A model generated the notes under the pieces. The model was not told the DNA's origin. It made no database searches and saw nothing but the letters and a program-made list of their open reading frames with translations. This document shows, piece by piece, positions 9,321 to 18,442 of a DNA stretch of 64,000 nt; within the stretch, counting starts at the first letter, position 1; each line of letters starts with the position of its first letter. The translations under genes were made by a program, and so were the position numbers. This DNA comes from Streptomyces sp. NBC_00490. Its GTDB lineage: Bacteria; Actinomycetota; Actinomycetes; Streptomycetales; Streptomycetaceae. The DNA is taken from NCBI RefSeq assembly GCF_036013645.1, contig NZ_CP107869.1:9486001-9550000 (forward strand), read 5' to 3'.

Positions 9321-9495
9321 GAGGTGATCGTCCCGTGGGCTTGTCCCTGATGCCAAGGCGATTACGGCTTCCGTAGGTTGAGCCAACTCGTCGACACGGA
9401 AGGGCTGTTCCGGGCTGCGATGACCGGACCCCTCGCCCCTCTCCGAAGGCGCGGGCCGTGGCAGAATGCCGACATGACTCTGATCAGAAAGGGCA

Positions 9496-9912
9496 ATGCC
9501 GCGTAGGCGCCCGAAGGCCGTCCGCGCCGAGCGATGGCGGCCAGCGAAACACATTCCGGTCCGTCGGATCCCCGGCGTAACAGCCCGAACTCGGGCAGCG
9601 ATACGACGTGTTGAGGCCGACCATCTCTGGCCCGACGCAGTCGCTGACGCCCTCAGTCGGTTCGAGTGGGCCTTCAAAGAGCCGGGACGATATCTGTCCG
9701 GCCCCGCCGAGAGCCCCGGCATCGAGATCGAGGACGGCCGAGATGATCTGGAAGTGGCTCTGCTGTACCTGCCCGCAGGAGCCCGAGCAGATCTGGGCCG
9801 CTTGGTGGAGCGGATCGACGTGGAGTTCGAACGGCGTACCGTTCCGGACCCCGGTTGGATGAGCGAATGGACGGCGGGACGCTGGTGGTGGTGGCGCATT
9901 CGGGAACGGTGA
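9496..9912 (+). CDS. Hypothetical protein, 138 residues
   Basis: Small protein of unknown function. It is arginine-rich at the N-terminus (MPRRRPKAVRAERWRP) and ends in a tryptophan-rich tail (GRWWWWRIRER). The middle has an amphipathic stretch (DAVADALSRFEWAFKEPG) and an acidic segment (ESPGIEIEDGRDD). AAAGGG lies 5 nt before ATG 9496, and third-position GC is consistent with coding. No motif allows a functional call. It stands alone between a HAD gene and a phosphotransferase gene. Confidence 0.6.
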   Translation: MPRRRPKAVRAERWRPAKHIPVRRIPGVTARTRAAIRRVEADHLWPDAVADALSRFEWAFKEPGRYLSGPAESPGIEIEDGRDDLEVALLYLPAGARADLGRLVERIDVEFERRTVPDPGWMSEWTAGRWWWWRIRER

Positions 9913-9974
9913 CCTCGGCGTCGCCCCATGGCTCAGGGGGCATGGGCCGCGAGTCGTCCCGTCGGAGACGTGGA

Positions 9975-9980
9975 TAGCCT
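9975..9980 (+). promoter_or_regulatory. -10 box TAGCCT of a leaderless gene
   Basis: TAGCCT lies 6 nt before the GTG start at 9987, so transcription should begin at or next to the start codon. This is the usual geometry of Streptomyces leaderless mRNAs. No ribosome binding site is visible between the two. Confidence 0.5.
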
Positions 9981-9986
9981 CATGTC

Positions 9987-10757
9987 GTGACGAACGAGCA
10001 TGTGTTGCAGGACCACGCTCACCGGCAGGTCGTGCGGATCGGCGACACAGTGCGCCGCCCCGTGCGGCCCTGGACCGAGACGGTGCACGCGCTGCTGCGG
10101 CATCTTGAGGGGGTGGGCTTCCCGTGTGCTCCGCGCGTCCTGGGGTTCGACGGGGAAGGCCGTGAGGTCCTCGGCTACATCGACGGCGAGTCGGGGCCGC
10201 TGGGGTGGGCCAAGGTCGTGGACGACAACGGCCTGTCCGCGTTCGCCCGGCTGCTGCGCGACTACCACGACGCCACCACCGGCTTCACGCCTCCCGGCGA
10301 CGCGGCCTGGGCGGTCGGTGCGACAGAGGCCGCCGACGGTGAGGTGGTGTGCCACGGCGACTTCGGTCCGTGGAACGTGGTCTGGCAAGGCCCACGGCCC
10401 GTGGGCCTCATCGACTTCGACTTCGCCCGCCCGGCAGCGCGGCTGCACGACATCGCCTACGCATTGCAGTACGTCGCCCCGTTTCGGGACGACGCCGAGT
10501 GCACGCGCCGGCTGCACTACCCGCAGCCTCCCGACCGCCGCCGACGCCTGGAGGTGTTCTGCACGGCCTACGGTCTTTCTTCCACCGACGGCGTCGTTGA
10601 CGCTGTCATCCGCGAACAGCAGGACACCATCGAACGGGTACGCCTACTGGCCGAAGCCGGGCACGAACCCCAGGCGACCTGGGTGGCCGGGGGTTACCTG
10701 CTGGACCTCGGACGCAAGCTGGCCTGGAGCCAGGACCACCGGCACCTCTTCGGCTGA
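9987..10757 (+). CDS. Aminoglycoside phosphotransferase-fold kinase
   Basis: Protein of 256 residues with the APH/choline-kinase fold. The catalytic loop is VVCHGDFGPWNVVW (catalytic Asp and metal-binding Asn) and the metal-binding DFD-type motif is GLIDFDFARPA. The N-terminal nucleotide-binding lobe is short (GDTVRRPVRPWTETVHALL). The family phosphorylates small alcohols or aminoglycosides; the substrate here is unknown and resistance should not be assumed. The start GTG at 9987 is supported by a -10 box 6 nt upstream, suggesting a leaderless mRNA. Confidence 0.87.
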   Translation: MTNEHVLQDHAHRQVVRIGDTVRRPVRPWTETVHALLRHLEGVGFPCAPRVLGFDGEGREVLGYIDGESGPLGWAKVVDDNGLSAFARLLRDYHDATTGFTPPGDAAWAVGATEAADGEVVCHGDFGPWNVVWQGPRPVGLIDFDFARPAARLHDIAYALQYVAPFRDDAECTRRLHYPQPPDRRRRLEVFCTAYGLSSTDGVVDAVIREQQDTIERVRLLAEAGHEPQATWVAGGYLLDLGRKLAWSQDHRHLFG

Positions 10758-10790
10758 CACCTCGTCCCTCGCGCCGTCATCGGAAGGAGC

Positions 10791-11759
10791 TCAGCCCAGC
10801 GTGTCCATCAGAGCGGTGACGTAGGCATCGAGCCGCCCCTCGACGGCCCGTGTCGTCAGCTCCGTCCTCCCCGCCTCCCGCCACGGCCGCCCGGCCGACT
10901 CGGCGCCCGGCGCGAAGGCCAGCGCGTCCAGCAGCCGCCAGTACAGCCGCTCGCTCGGGGTCGCGGCCAGTACCCCGCCGGCCTCCTCGTACGCCTCGGC
11001 GAACCGCGCACCCCACGCCGGGCCGTGCAGCAGCGCGAGATTGGTGGAGCAGTGCGCCACGTCGAGGTCCGGCGGGCCCCAGGAGGTCTGTACCCAGTCG
11101 ACGACGCCACTGATCCGGAGGCTCGCCGGACGGCCGAGTGGCGGCGGCACGTCGAACAGCACATTGCCGGGATGGAAGTCCCGGTGCAGTAACCGCCCTT
11201 CATAGGGTGGCGCCGGCCCGCGGATCACACGGGTCGCCGCGGCCCATGCCGCCGCATCGGCGCCGTCCGGAGGGACGACCGCGTCGGCGGTCGTCCAGGC
11301 CTTGTACTCCTGGGGGCGTTCGGCGGGCCGCAACGCGTGGATCGCCACGAGCTGACGGGCCAGCAGGGGGATCCGTGCCTCCACTCCCTCGTCGTCGAGG
11401 ACGGTCCGGCCCGCCAGATGTGTCATGAGGAGCGAGGGATACTCGCAGTGCGTGGCGGTCGGATCAGCCGCGACCGGTCCCGGAGCGGGCACTCCGGTCC
11501 CCGCGAGCCGGGCGAGGACGTCGGCCTCACGGTTGAGCAGCTCCTCGGCGTGCTCCACGAAGTACGGGTCGACGAAGGTTCGCAGGACCAGGTCGCGGGT
11601 GGCTCCGTCCCGCGTGCCGATGGTCAGTCGGCGCATTTCGGCGGTGATCCCGCCGTGCAGCACCTCGGTTCCGACGATCCGTTCACCGGTGCCGAGTTGC
11701 CGGCCCACCCAGGCCAGGGTCAATGGCCGGACCGTCGCCGGCTCGCCGTGGTCGATCAC
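10791..11759 (-). CDS. Aminoglycoside phosphotransferase-fold kinase (second copy of fold)
   Basis: Kinase of 322 residues with the APH fold, more complete than the neighbouring one. The N-lobe includes the nucleotide-binding region TEVLHGGITAEMRRL and LVLRTF. The catalytic loop is LLHRDFHPGNVLFD and the metal motif is ISGVVDWVQTSWGP. The start GTG at 11759 has GGAGTGG upstream. It converges with the other APH-fold gene but the two differ in length and motif spacing, so they are not a recent duplication. Substrate unknown. Confidence 0.87.
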   Translation of the reverse strand: MIDHGEPATVRPLTLAWVGRQLGTGERIVGTEVLHGGITAEMRRLTIGTRDGATRDLVLRTFVDPYFVEHAEELLNREADVLARLAGTGVPAPGPVAADPTATHCEYPSLLMTHLAGRTVLDDEGVEARIPLLARQLVAIHALRPAERPQEYKAWTTADAVVPPDGADAAAWAAATRVIRGPAPPYEGRLLHRDFHPGNVLFDVPPPLGRPASLRISGVVDWVQTSWGPPDLDVAHCSTNLALLHGPAWGARFAEAYEEAGGVLAATPSERLYWRLLDALAFAPGAESAGRPWREAGRTELTTRAVEGRLDAYVTALMDTLG

Positions 11760-11771
11760 CGCGCCACTCCA

Positions 11772-13034
11772 TCATCCGGAGAGCGGCCCGCGCAAAGACT
11801 TTCGGCCCCACCTCTGGCCGGGCGCTTCGACACAGCGGTAGGTCAGCAGGCACAGCGGCAACAGCACGGCGAAGAACGCCACTTCGAGCAGAAGACTGTC
11901 CTGCCGCCGTCGGCCGACCGTACCGTCGATCACCGCCAGCAGCACCGGATGCACCAGATAGACCGAGTAACTGATCGTGCCCAGCCCGGTCAGCACCCGC
12001 GGTACGTGCCGGCGCCGCAACAGCAGCCCGGTGCCGAAGGTGAGCACAGCCATCAGGAACGCGACGATCCAGCCACGCCGTACGAAGTGGTCACCGTCGC
12101 CGTACCAGAACGCGCTCCCCACGGCACAGGCGACCACGACGACAGCGGTGCCGGCAGCACCGGACCAGGTGCTCTGACCGTTCTCGGCACGGTAGATGGC
12201 GGTGCCGAGGAACATCACGGCGAGGATCACCAGCCCCTCCCACTGCGGAACCGTGCCGTTGAACAGGACCAGCACGAGCGCCAGCACCCCGCCCAACACA
12301 CCCCCGAATCCCCGCAGTACGGGTGACCCGGCGCTCGCGCAGCCGATCGCGACCGCCATGGCGACCGAGGCGAACGCGATCAGCGGACCGGTGCCGACCA
12401 GGCCGGACAGGGCAGAGGCCGGCAGTACCACCCCTGCCGTGACGCTGACCGCGGCGAGCGCGGCCAGGACGGTGGCGATCGCCGCGGACCGCTGATGGAG
12501 GCGGACCGTGAACAGAGCGACGACGAGGAGGTAGAACGACATCTCGTAGGAGAGCGTCCACAGGACGAGCAGGAGACTGGGTGTGCCCAGCAACTCCTGG
12601 AGCATGGTGGCGTGGGCGATGATCACGGTGGCGGCGCTCTGCCGGTCGACGCCACGGATCTCCGCGATGCCAAGGAGGTTGGCGGCGAGGAGCATGGTGA
12701 CGACAGCCGCCGCCAGCGGGTACACGCGGAAGATCCGCCCGACCCAGAACGTCCGGACGCAGCCCCGGCGTTCCAGCGAAGCGGGGATGACGTAGCCGCT
12801 GACCAGGAAGAACACCATGATGGCGTAGCGGCTCGTGTTGAAGTGAGGCATCAACTCCCGCCGGAAGTCGGCCATGAAGGTGTACGAGGAGTGGTCGAAC
12901 ACGACGACGAGTGCGGCGATGCCGCGCAACGCGTCCAGCCAGCCCAACCGCGACGGCCCGACCGTCGAGACGGTGGTGAGCAATCGTGAGGTAGCGGAAA
13001 GCGAAGAGGCGGGGTCGAGAGGTCGGAATTTCAT
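11772..13034 (-). CDS. Membrane acyltransferase-3 family protein
   Basis: Polytopic membrane O-acyltransferase of 420 residues with about ten helices. The N-terminal family signature is LGWLDALRGIAALVVVFDHS (catalytic-site Asp, Arg and His), then FFLVSGYVIPASLERRG and FWVGRIFRVYP. The C-terminal helix has YSVYLVHPVL, also typical. Members acylate surface glycans or secondary metabolites from cytosolic acyl-CoA. The start ATG at 13034 has AGAGGAC at somewhat long spacing. It sits 12 bp upstream of the APH-fold gene on the same strand, so they may be cotranscribed. Confidence 0.88.
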   Translation of the reverse strand: MKFRPLDPASSLSATSRLLTTVSTVGPSRLGWLDALRGIAALVVVFDHSSYTFMADFRRELMPHFNTSRYAIMVFFLVSGYVIPASLERRGCVRTFWVGRIFRVYPLAAAVVTMLLAANLLGIAEIRGVDRQSAATVIIAHATMLQELLGTPSLLLVLWTLSYEMSFYLLVVALFTVRLHQRSAAIATVLAALAAVSVTAGVVLPASALSGLVGTGPLIAFASVAMAVAIGCASAGSPVLRGFGGVLGGVLALVLVLFNGTVPQWEGLVILAVMFLGTAIYRAENGQSTWSGAAGTAVVVVACAVGSAFWYGDGDHFVRRGWIVAFLMAVLTFGTGLLLRRRHVPRVLTGLGTISYSVYLVHPVLLAVIDGTVGRRRQDSLLLEVAFFAVLLPLCLLTYRCVEAPGQRWGRKSLRGPLSG

Positions 13035-13206
13035 GCGTGGGCAAAGTCCTCTTCGACGAGGTTGGCGTTGGGCTTGTCCAACGGCGGTGAAAGGGGCACG
13101 GGCACGGTCCGCAGGCTCACGCGGCGAACGCCCTCACCGGCCGTATCGGGAGTCGGTTCTTGGGCACTGCCCGCACCGCTCACAGCACCGAGTCCAGCGG
13201 CCGGCG

Positions 13207-13243
13207 CATTGTTCGGCAGTACCGTTCTGGCGACCGAACAATG
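13207..13243. promoter_or_regulatory. Perfect dyad upstream of the STAND-WD40 gene
   Basis: CATTGTTCGG at 13207-13216 and its exact complement CCGAACAATG at 13234-13243 are separated by 17 bp, giving arm centres about 27 bp apart. It is AT-rich against its surroundings and ends 14 bp before the GTG start at 13258. It could be an operator, possibly for the protein's own helix-turn-helix domain, or a hairpin in the leader. Confidence 0.6.
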
Positions 13244-13257
13244 AACGGGGTGAAGGT

Positions 13258-16200
13258 GTGGCGGGGCGTCGTGAGGTGCCGTTGGATCCGGCGGCGGGTC
13301 CGGTGCAGCGGTTCGCGTTCGAGTTACGCAAGCTGAGGGCGGAGGCGGACGGGATCACCTACCGGGCGCTGGCGCGGCGGGCGGGCTACTCGGTGACCAC
13401 GCTGTCGCAGGCGGCGGCGGGCGAGCAGTTGCCGACGCTGCCGGTGGCCCTGGCCTATGCGGGGGCGTGCGGCGGCGACGTGGCGGAGTGGGAGGCCCGG
13501 TGGAAGGAGGCGGTGGAGGAGTCGTCCGGTGACGGCCACGGGGACGACGACGGATCACTCACGCCGTACCGGGGCCTGGCACGGTTCGAGACCGGGGACA
13601 GTGGCCTGTTCTTCGGCCGGGACCAGCTCACCGCCGACCTGGTCGCGCTGCTGCGCGGCCGACGGTTCGCCGCGGTCTTCGGCCCCTCCGGCAGCGGCAA
13701 GTCCTCCCTGCTGCGGGCCGGCCTGATACCCGCTCTCCGACGCACTCAGGAGCCGGGCCTGCGCCCGGCCGCGATCCGCATCCTGACCCCCGGCGAACAC
13801 CCCGCCCGCAGCCACGCGTCCCTCCTTGACCCCGCGTCGGCCCGCGACGGCAGCGCGGAAGCGGACACGTTCGTGATCGTCGACCAGTTCGAGGAGGTCT
13901 TCACCCTCTGCCACGACACGGCCGAACGCGCCCGCTTCATCGACCTGTTGCTGACAGCCCGGCACCCCGACAGCCGCCTGCGGGTGCTCTTGGCGGTCCG
14001 CGGCGACTTCTACGGCCGCTGCGCCGAGCACCGCGACCTGGCCGACGCACTGCGCGACGCCAACCTCCTGGCCGGCGCGATGAGTCAGACGGAACTGCGC
14101 GACGCCGTCGTCAAGCCGGCCGCGGCCGCCGGGCTGACCGTGGAACGCGCCCTCACCGCGCGGCTGGTCAAGGAGGTCGCCGACGCGCCGGGCGGGTTGC
14201 CGCTGCTTTCCCACGCGTTGCTGGAGACCTGGCGCCGCCGCCGCGGCAAGTCGCTGACCATGGCGGGGTACGAGGCGGTCGGATGCCTGGACGGCGCGAT
14301 CGCCAAGACCGCCGAGCAGGTCTACGACCGGTTCACCGAAAGCCAGGCGACCGCCGCCCGCCGGGTACTGCTGCGGATGGTCGCCCCCGGTGACGGCACC
14401 CCCGACACCCGCCGTCCGGTCCAGCGCGCGGAACTGCCGGGCACCGGCCGGGACGACACCGCCACGGTGGTGGAGGCGCTCGCCGGGGCGCGGCTGCTCA
14501 CCGTGGACGGCGACACGGTCGAGTTGGCCCACGAGGCCCTGATCACGTCGTGGCCCCGGCTGCGCGAGTGGATCGAGGAGGACCGCGAACGCCTGCGCGT
14601 GCACCGACACCTGACAGAAGCGGCCCACGCCTGGCAGGACTTGGGCCGCGAGGACGGCGCTCTGAGCCGGGGGAGCAGGCTCACCGCGGCCCTGGAACAC
14701 TTCGGTGGCGCATCGCGCGAGGACCTGACCGACGTAGAACACGCCTTCCTTCACGCCAGCCGTGGCCATGAGCAGAAGGGCCGCCGTCGATACCGGCTGG
14801 TGCTCACCGCGGTCACCGCCGCCCTGTGCCTGGCCCTCGTCGCCGCGGGCCTGGCCGTGGGGCAGTGGCAGAGCGCGGTCACGGCCCAGCACACGGCCCA
14901 GTCCCGGCAACTGGCGGCCCAGTCCAGCGCGTTGCTGGACTCCGATCCCGATCTCGCCGCACTGCTCGCCGTGCACGCCTACCGAACCAGCCCGACCCGC
15001 GAAGCCACCGCAGCCCTCTACGCCGCCGCGGCGCTACCGCTCCGCAAGCGCCTGACCGGCGGCACCGAACCCGTGGACGCCATCGCCCTCAGCCCGGACG
15101 GAAAGACGCTCGCCACCTCCAGCAGAGACGGCAGGATACGGATCTGGAACGTACCCGCAGGCCAACTCCGAGACACCTTCACCGCCTACACCAGCAGCGA
15201 CGAAGTCAGCCAGGCCGCGGTGTTCAGCCCTGACGGAGGCATCCTGGCCGTCGCCACTTCCGGTGACACCGGAACGAGGGTGACCCTGTGGGATCCGGCC
15301 GACGGCAGGAAGATGAGGACCCTTTCCGTTCCCGACGGTTCGGTTCGCGGGTTGGCCTTCAGCCCCGACGGCCGGACCGTGGCCGCCTCCTCCCCGAGCG
15401 CCGTACGGGTCTGGGACCTGGCCACCGGCCGTACCCGCCACAGGTTCACCGACCACCCCGACCCGGAGACGGTCGGCTTCGGCGCTGACGGGCGCACCGT
15501 CGCCGCAGTAGGCCTCAGCGGAGGGGTGCGGGTGTGGGACGTGACGTCCGGCCGCACCCGAACCTCCCGTGACAGCCACATCAGGGGCAGCGAGGCGGCT
15601 TTGAGCCCGGACGGTCAGACGTACGCGGTTGTCCGCACCGATGGTTCGGTGCAACTGCGGGAGACGGCCACCGGTGTGGTCCGGCGCACCATCAAGGACG
15701 TTCCCATCGGGTCGCGCGGGATGGCCTTCGCCGCGGACGGGCGCACCCTCGCCATCCCGGGCCCAGGAGACACGGTGCGGCTCTGGGACACCGCCTCCGG
15801 CATGGCGCGGGCCACCGTCACGGCCGGCCTCCCGGGAAGGGGAGTCAGGAGCGTGGCCCTCAGCGCGGACGGCCGTACCCTGTTCACCAGCGGCAATACG
15901 AGCCCCACCATCCGCGTGCACCGCCTGTTCGCTGATCATCCGCGGACCACGCTGTCCGGCCCCTCCGGCGCGTACATCACCGACATGGAGTTCAGTCCCG
16001 ACGGACGCTCGGTGGCCGCGGTCCGGCAACCGTCGCTCGGGCGTGGGTCGGTACAGCTCTGGGATGCCAGGACCGGCGAGCTCGAAGCCACCCGGGCACC
16101 CGACACCGGCCCGGCACCTCGGGGACAGCGACCGCCAGTCACGGGTTCCCGCCCCGTGGCCGTGGGATTCAGTCCGACCGGGCGCGCCCTGGCCGCCGAA

Positions 16201-16989
16201 GCCGTCGACCGCAGGGTCATCGAGGTTCGGGATGTCGCCACGGGCCGCCTGCGCCAAAGCCGTGACGTGGGCGGCATTCTCACAGCGGTCTTCAGTCCCG
16301 ACGGGACACGGCTCGCCATCGTCGGCGAGAAGGGGTCGGTGCACATCTGGCACCTGTCCACGGGTGAACTGCGCACCGTCCACACCAGCCCCGGCGGATC
16401 CGTGAGGACGCTGGCATTCGCCCCGGACGGTCACACACTCGCCGTCGTGGACATCAAGACGGGCGGCGACCGGATCACGCTGCTCGATGCCGCGACCGGC
16501 CGCACACAGGGCACCATCGACCCGGGCCCCCGGAGCCTGCTGACACTCGCGTTCAGCCCGGACGGGGACGCCCTGGCCACCGCGAGCGGCAGCAACGGCC
16601 TGGTGAAGACGTGGGACACGCGCACCGGTCAGCTCGAAGACGCTTTCAGCGTCAGCGCCGAGGTGTGGTCCCTGGCTTTCACCCCCGATGCACGCACCCT
16701 GGCTGCCAGCACCGTAAGAGGAGTCCAGCTGTGGGACCTCGCCACCAGCCAGAGCCGCACCACCCTGCCGGCCCGCTCGCCCGGAACAGTGGCCTTCAGC
16801 CGGGACGGACGGACCCTGGCGATCGGCACGGGCAGCTCCGTCGGGCTGTGGAACGTCGACCTGCCCGACGTGACCCACGCGATCCGCACCATCTGCGAGG
16901 CCGTCGACCGCACCCTCACCTCGGTGGAACAGGCCCGCTACCCGGACACGCGGTCCACTGAGACCGGCTGCCAGGAGACCGCGCGATAG
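13258..16989 (+). CDS. HTH-STAND ATPase with two C-terminal WD40 propellers
   Basis: Large protein of 1243 residues. An XRE-like helix-turn-helix (about residues 15-75; ITYRALARRAGYSVTTLSQ) is followed by a STAND NTPase with Walker A GPSGSGKSSL (from residue 142), Walker B FVIVDQFEEVF (about 204) and a helical regulatory region ending VELAHEALITSWPRLREW. One membrane helix (LVLTAVTAALCLALVAAG, about 515-535) leads to about 14 WD40 repeats (residues 605-1200, SPDG/WD signatures), enough for two seven-bladed propellers. STAND proteins switch on ligand sensed by the repeats. The HTH and membrane helix together are typical of actinomycete members. GTG 13258 is chosen for GGGGTGAAG upstream and the domain start. 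Target unknown. Confidence 0.9.
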   Translation: MAGRREVPLDPAAGPVQRFAFELRKLRAEADGITYRALARRAGYSVTTLSQAAAGEQLPTLPVALAYAGACGGDVAEWEARWKEAVEESSGDGHGDDDGSLTPYRGLARFETGDSGLFFGRDQLTADLVALLRGRRFAAVFGPSGSGKSSLLRAGLIPALRRTQEPGLRPAAIRILTPGEHPARSHASLLDPASARDGSAEADTFVIVDQFEEVFTLCHDTAERARFIDLLLTARHPDSRLRVLLAVRGDFYGRCAEHRDLADALRDANLLAGAMSQTELRDAVVKPAAAAGLTVERALTARLVKEVADAPGGLPLLSHALLETWRRRRGKSLTMAGYEAVGCLDGAIAKTAEQVYDRFTESQATAARRVLLRMVAPGDGTPDTRRPVQRAELPGTGRDDTATVVEALAGARLLTVDGDTVELAHEALITSWPRLREWIEEDRERLRVHRHLTEAAHAWQDLGREDGALSRGSRLTAALEHFGGASREDLTDVEHAFLHASRGHEQKGRRRYRLVLTAVTAALCLALVAAGLAVGQWQSAVTAQHTAQSRQLAAQSSALLDSDPDLAALLAVHAYRTSPTREATAALYAAAALPLRKRLTGGTEPVDAIALSPDGKTLATSSRDGRIRIWNVPAGQLRDTFTAYTSSDEVSQAAVFSPDGGILAVATSGDTGTRVTLWDPADGRKMRTLSVPDGSVRGLAFSPDGRTVAASSPSAVRVWDLATGRTRHRFTDHPDPETVGFGADGRTVAAVGLSGGVRVWDVTSGRTRTSRDSHIRGSEAALSPDGQTYAVVRTDGSVQLRETATGVVRRTIKDVPIGSRGMAFAADGRTLAIPGPGDTVRLWDTASGMARATVTAGLPGRGVRSVALSADGRTLFTSGNTSPTIRVHRLFADHPRTTLSGPSGAYITDMEFSPDGRSVAAVRQPSLGRGSVQLWDARTGELEATRAPDTGPAPRGQRPPVTGSRPVAVGFSPTGRALAAEAVDRRVIEVRDVATGRLRQSRDVGGILTAVFSPDGTRLAIVGEKGSVHIWHLSTGELRTVHTSPGGSVRTLAFAPDGHTLAVVDIKTGGDRITLLDAATGRTQGTIDPGPRSLLTLAFSPDGDALATASGSNGLVKTWDTRTGQLEDAFSVSAEVWSLAFTPDARTLAASTVRGVQLWDLATSQSRTTLPARSPGTVAFSRDGRTLAIGTGSSVGLWNVDLPDVTHAIRTICEAVDRTLTSVEQARYPDTRSTETGCQETAR

Positions 16990-17009
16990 GACGTCCGGTG
17001 CGGCATCGA

Positions 17010-17062
17010 GCCCCGTAAGGGTTGCGGGGAACTGCGCGACCAGCCCCCACCGGCCCGCAGAC
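17010..17062. repeat. Streptomyces interspersed intergenic repeat
   Basis: The segment containing GCGGGGAACTGCGCGACCAG followed by CCCCCACCGGCCCGCAG matches a short GC-rich element that I recall as widely dispersed between genes in Streptomyces genomes, commonly downstream of coding regions. Here it sits between the 3' ends of the convergent STAND-WD40 and P450 genes. It can form a hairpin (GGGG and CCCC arms) and may act as a bidirectional terminator. Confidence 0.65.
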
Positions 17063-17153
17063 CCATCACCGCACTTCCACCAGAGCGCTCCGGCGGCGCG
17101 GCGAGGCAGATCAGTATTGCGGCCTGCTCGCCCGAAAGCCCGGCCAGGACCGT

Positions 17154-18329
17154 TCAGGCCGCTCGTCCCCACCGCACGTGCAGCGCGGTCGGCTTGCGGA
17201 AGACGAGGCCGCAAGGAGCGGCGGTGTGTTCGGGGTCGAGGCGTAGCCCGGGGAGGCGTTGGAGCAGGTGCTGGAGGGCGATACGGGTTTCCAGGCGCGC
17301 GAGGTGGGCGGCGAGGCAGTAGTGCGGGCCGTGTGCGAAGGCCAGTTGGAGACGCGCGTTCTCCCGGCGGACGTCGAACCGGTCGGGGTCGGCAAAGACG
17401 GCCGGGTCGCGGTTGGCGCCGGTGAGCGAGACGGTGACGAGGTCACCACGGCGGATGGTGGCCGAGCCGAGCACGGTGTCGCCAGTGGCGTAGCGGTCCA
17501 CGACCGCCGCGCCGGGTTCGAGGCGCAGGGATTCCTCGATCGCGCCGTCCAGCAGACCGGAGTCCGCCCGGACCAGGGCGAGTTGATCGGGGTGCCGCAG
17601 CAGGTGCAGCAGCGCGTTGGTGATCATCGCCTCGGTGGTCTCGATGCCTCCGAACATCAGCACCGCGGCATTGGACGCCACCTCGGGCACGGTCAACTGT
17701 CCGGCGGCTGCCGCGAGGAGGGAGGACGTGCTCCGGTCGGCGACGGTCGCTTCCACCGCTGAGCGCAGCTGCTCGTACGCCGTGACGCCCGCCGCTCCCG
17801 CCTCCAGGCCAGCCGTGATGTCCGAGACCGACCGCACGATGGCGTCGTGCCAGGCGAGCACCGTGTCCACGGTGGTGCCGGCCAGCCCCAATGCCTCGCT
17901 CACCACCGCGACCGCGAGGGGTCCGGCGAAGGAGCGCCGCAGTTCGGCCGCCCCCGCCGGTTCGAAAGCGCTGATGAGCGCGTCGGTCTCCCGCTCGATG
18001 AAGGCGGCGAAGCCCTCACGCACGGCCCGGGGGCGGAAGGGCGCGCTGAAGGGCTCGCGGTGCCGGGCGTGCCGGTCACCGTCGAGCGACAGCATGCTGG
18101 GGCCGACCACTTGCGCGGTGGAGAACCGGGGGTCATCGACGGTGAAGGTCTCGGCATCCCGCATCACGCTCAACGCGAGATCACGCCGGGTCACCAGCCA
18201 GCCGCCCAACTCGGGCACCCACGACACCGGTTCCCGCGCCCGCAGCAGTGCCAGGCGCGGATGCGGATCCCGGGCGAGCTCGGCCAGCGTGGTCTCGGCG
18301 CCGAGCGGGCAGGACTCGACGACGCTCAT
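17154..18329 (-). CDS. Cytochrome P450
   Basis: Haem monooxygenase of 391 residues, the usual bacterial class I length without a membrane anchor. The I-helix oxygen-binding motif is MFGGIETTEAM (acidic-threonine pair replaced by E-T), the K-helix ExxR is IEESLRLEP, and the haem loop FAHGPHYCLAAHLA holds the cysteine ligand near residue 338. No ferredoxin or reductase gene is adjacent. It would need electron partners from elsewhere. No biosynthetic neighbours point to a substrate. It converges with the STAND-WD40 gene. Confidence 0.95.
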   Translation of the reverse strand: MSVVESCPLGAETTLAELARDPHPRLALLRAREPVSWVPELGGWLVTRRDLALSVMRDAETFTVDDPRFSTAQVVGPSMLSLDGDRHARHREPFSAPFRPRAVREGFAAFIERETDALISAFEPAGAAELRRSFAGPLAVAVVSEALGLAGTTVDTVLAWHDAIVRSVSDITAGLEAGAAGVTAYEQLRSAVEATVADRSTSSLLAAAAGQLTVPEVASNAAVLMFGGIETTEAMITNALLHLLRHPDQLALVRADSGLLDGAIEESLRLEPGAAVVDRYATGDTVLGSATIRRGDLVTVSLTGANRDPAVFADPDRFDVRRENARLQLAFAHGPHYCLAAHLARLETRIALQHLLQRLPGLRLDPEHTAAPCGLVFRKPTALHVRWGRAA

Positions 18330-18430
18330 CGCGCGCTCTGGCTCGGGGGCTGGGAACCGTTCATGCGGCTGACGCTAACAAGGTGCTCCCAGGGCAGGGA
18401 GGCCGGGGGACTGCGCCGGGGTGCCGGGCA

Positions 18431-18436
18431 TAGAGT
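18431..18436 (+). promoter_or_regulatory. -10 box TAGAGT of a leaderless gene
   Basis: TAGAGT, a consensus-like -10, ends 6 nt before the GTG start at 18443, so the transcript should start at the codon. A weak -35 (GGACTG, 18408-18413) lies at 17-nt spacing. Confidence 0.55.
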
Positions 18437-18442
18437 GCACCC

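Noticed and set aside
9987..11759. The two APH-fold genes as an aminoglycoside resistance pair
   Set aside because: The fold is shared with choline, homoserine and other kinases, and no resistance-specific residues can be read by eye.
15034..17214. A 726-codon frame opposite the STAND-WD40 gene
   Set aside because: It mirrors the repeat-rich WD40 coding strand; the plus strand has all Walker and WD signatures, so this is a shadow.
17154..18329. The P450 and STAND-WD40 genes as a biosynthetic cluster
   Set aside because: They are convergent, separated by an interspersed repeat, and no other biosynthetic enzymes flank them.
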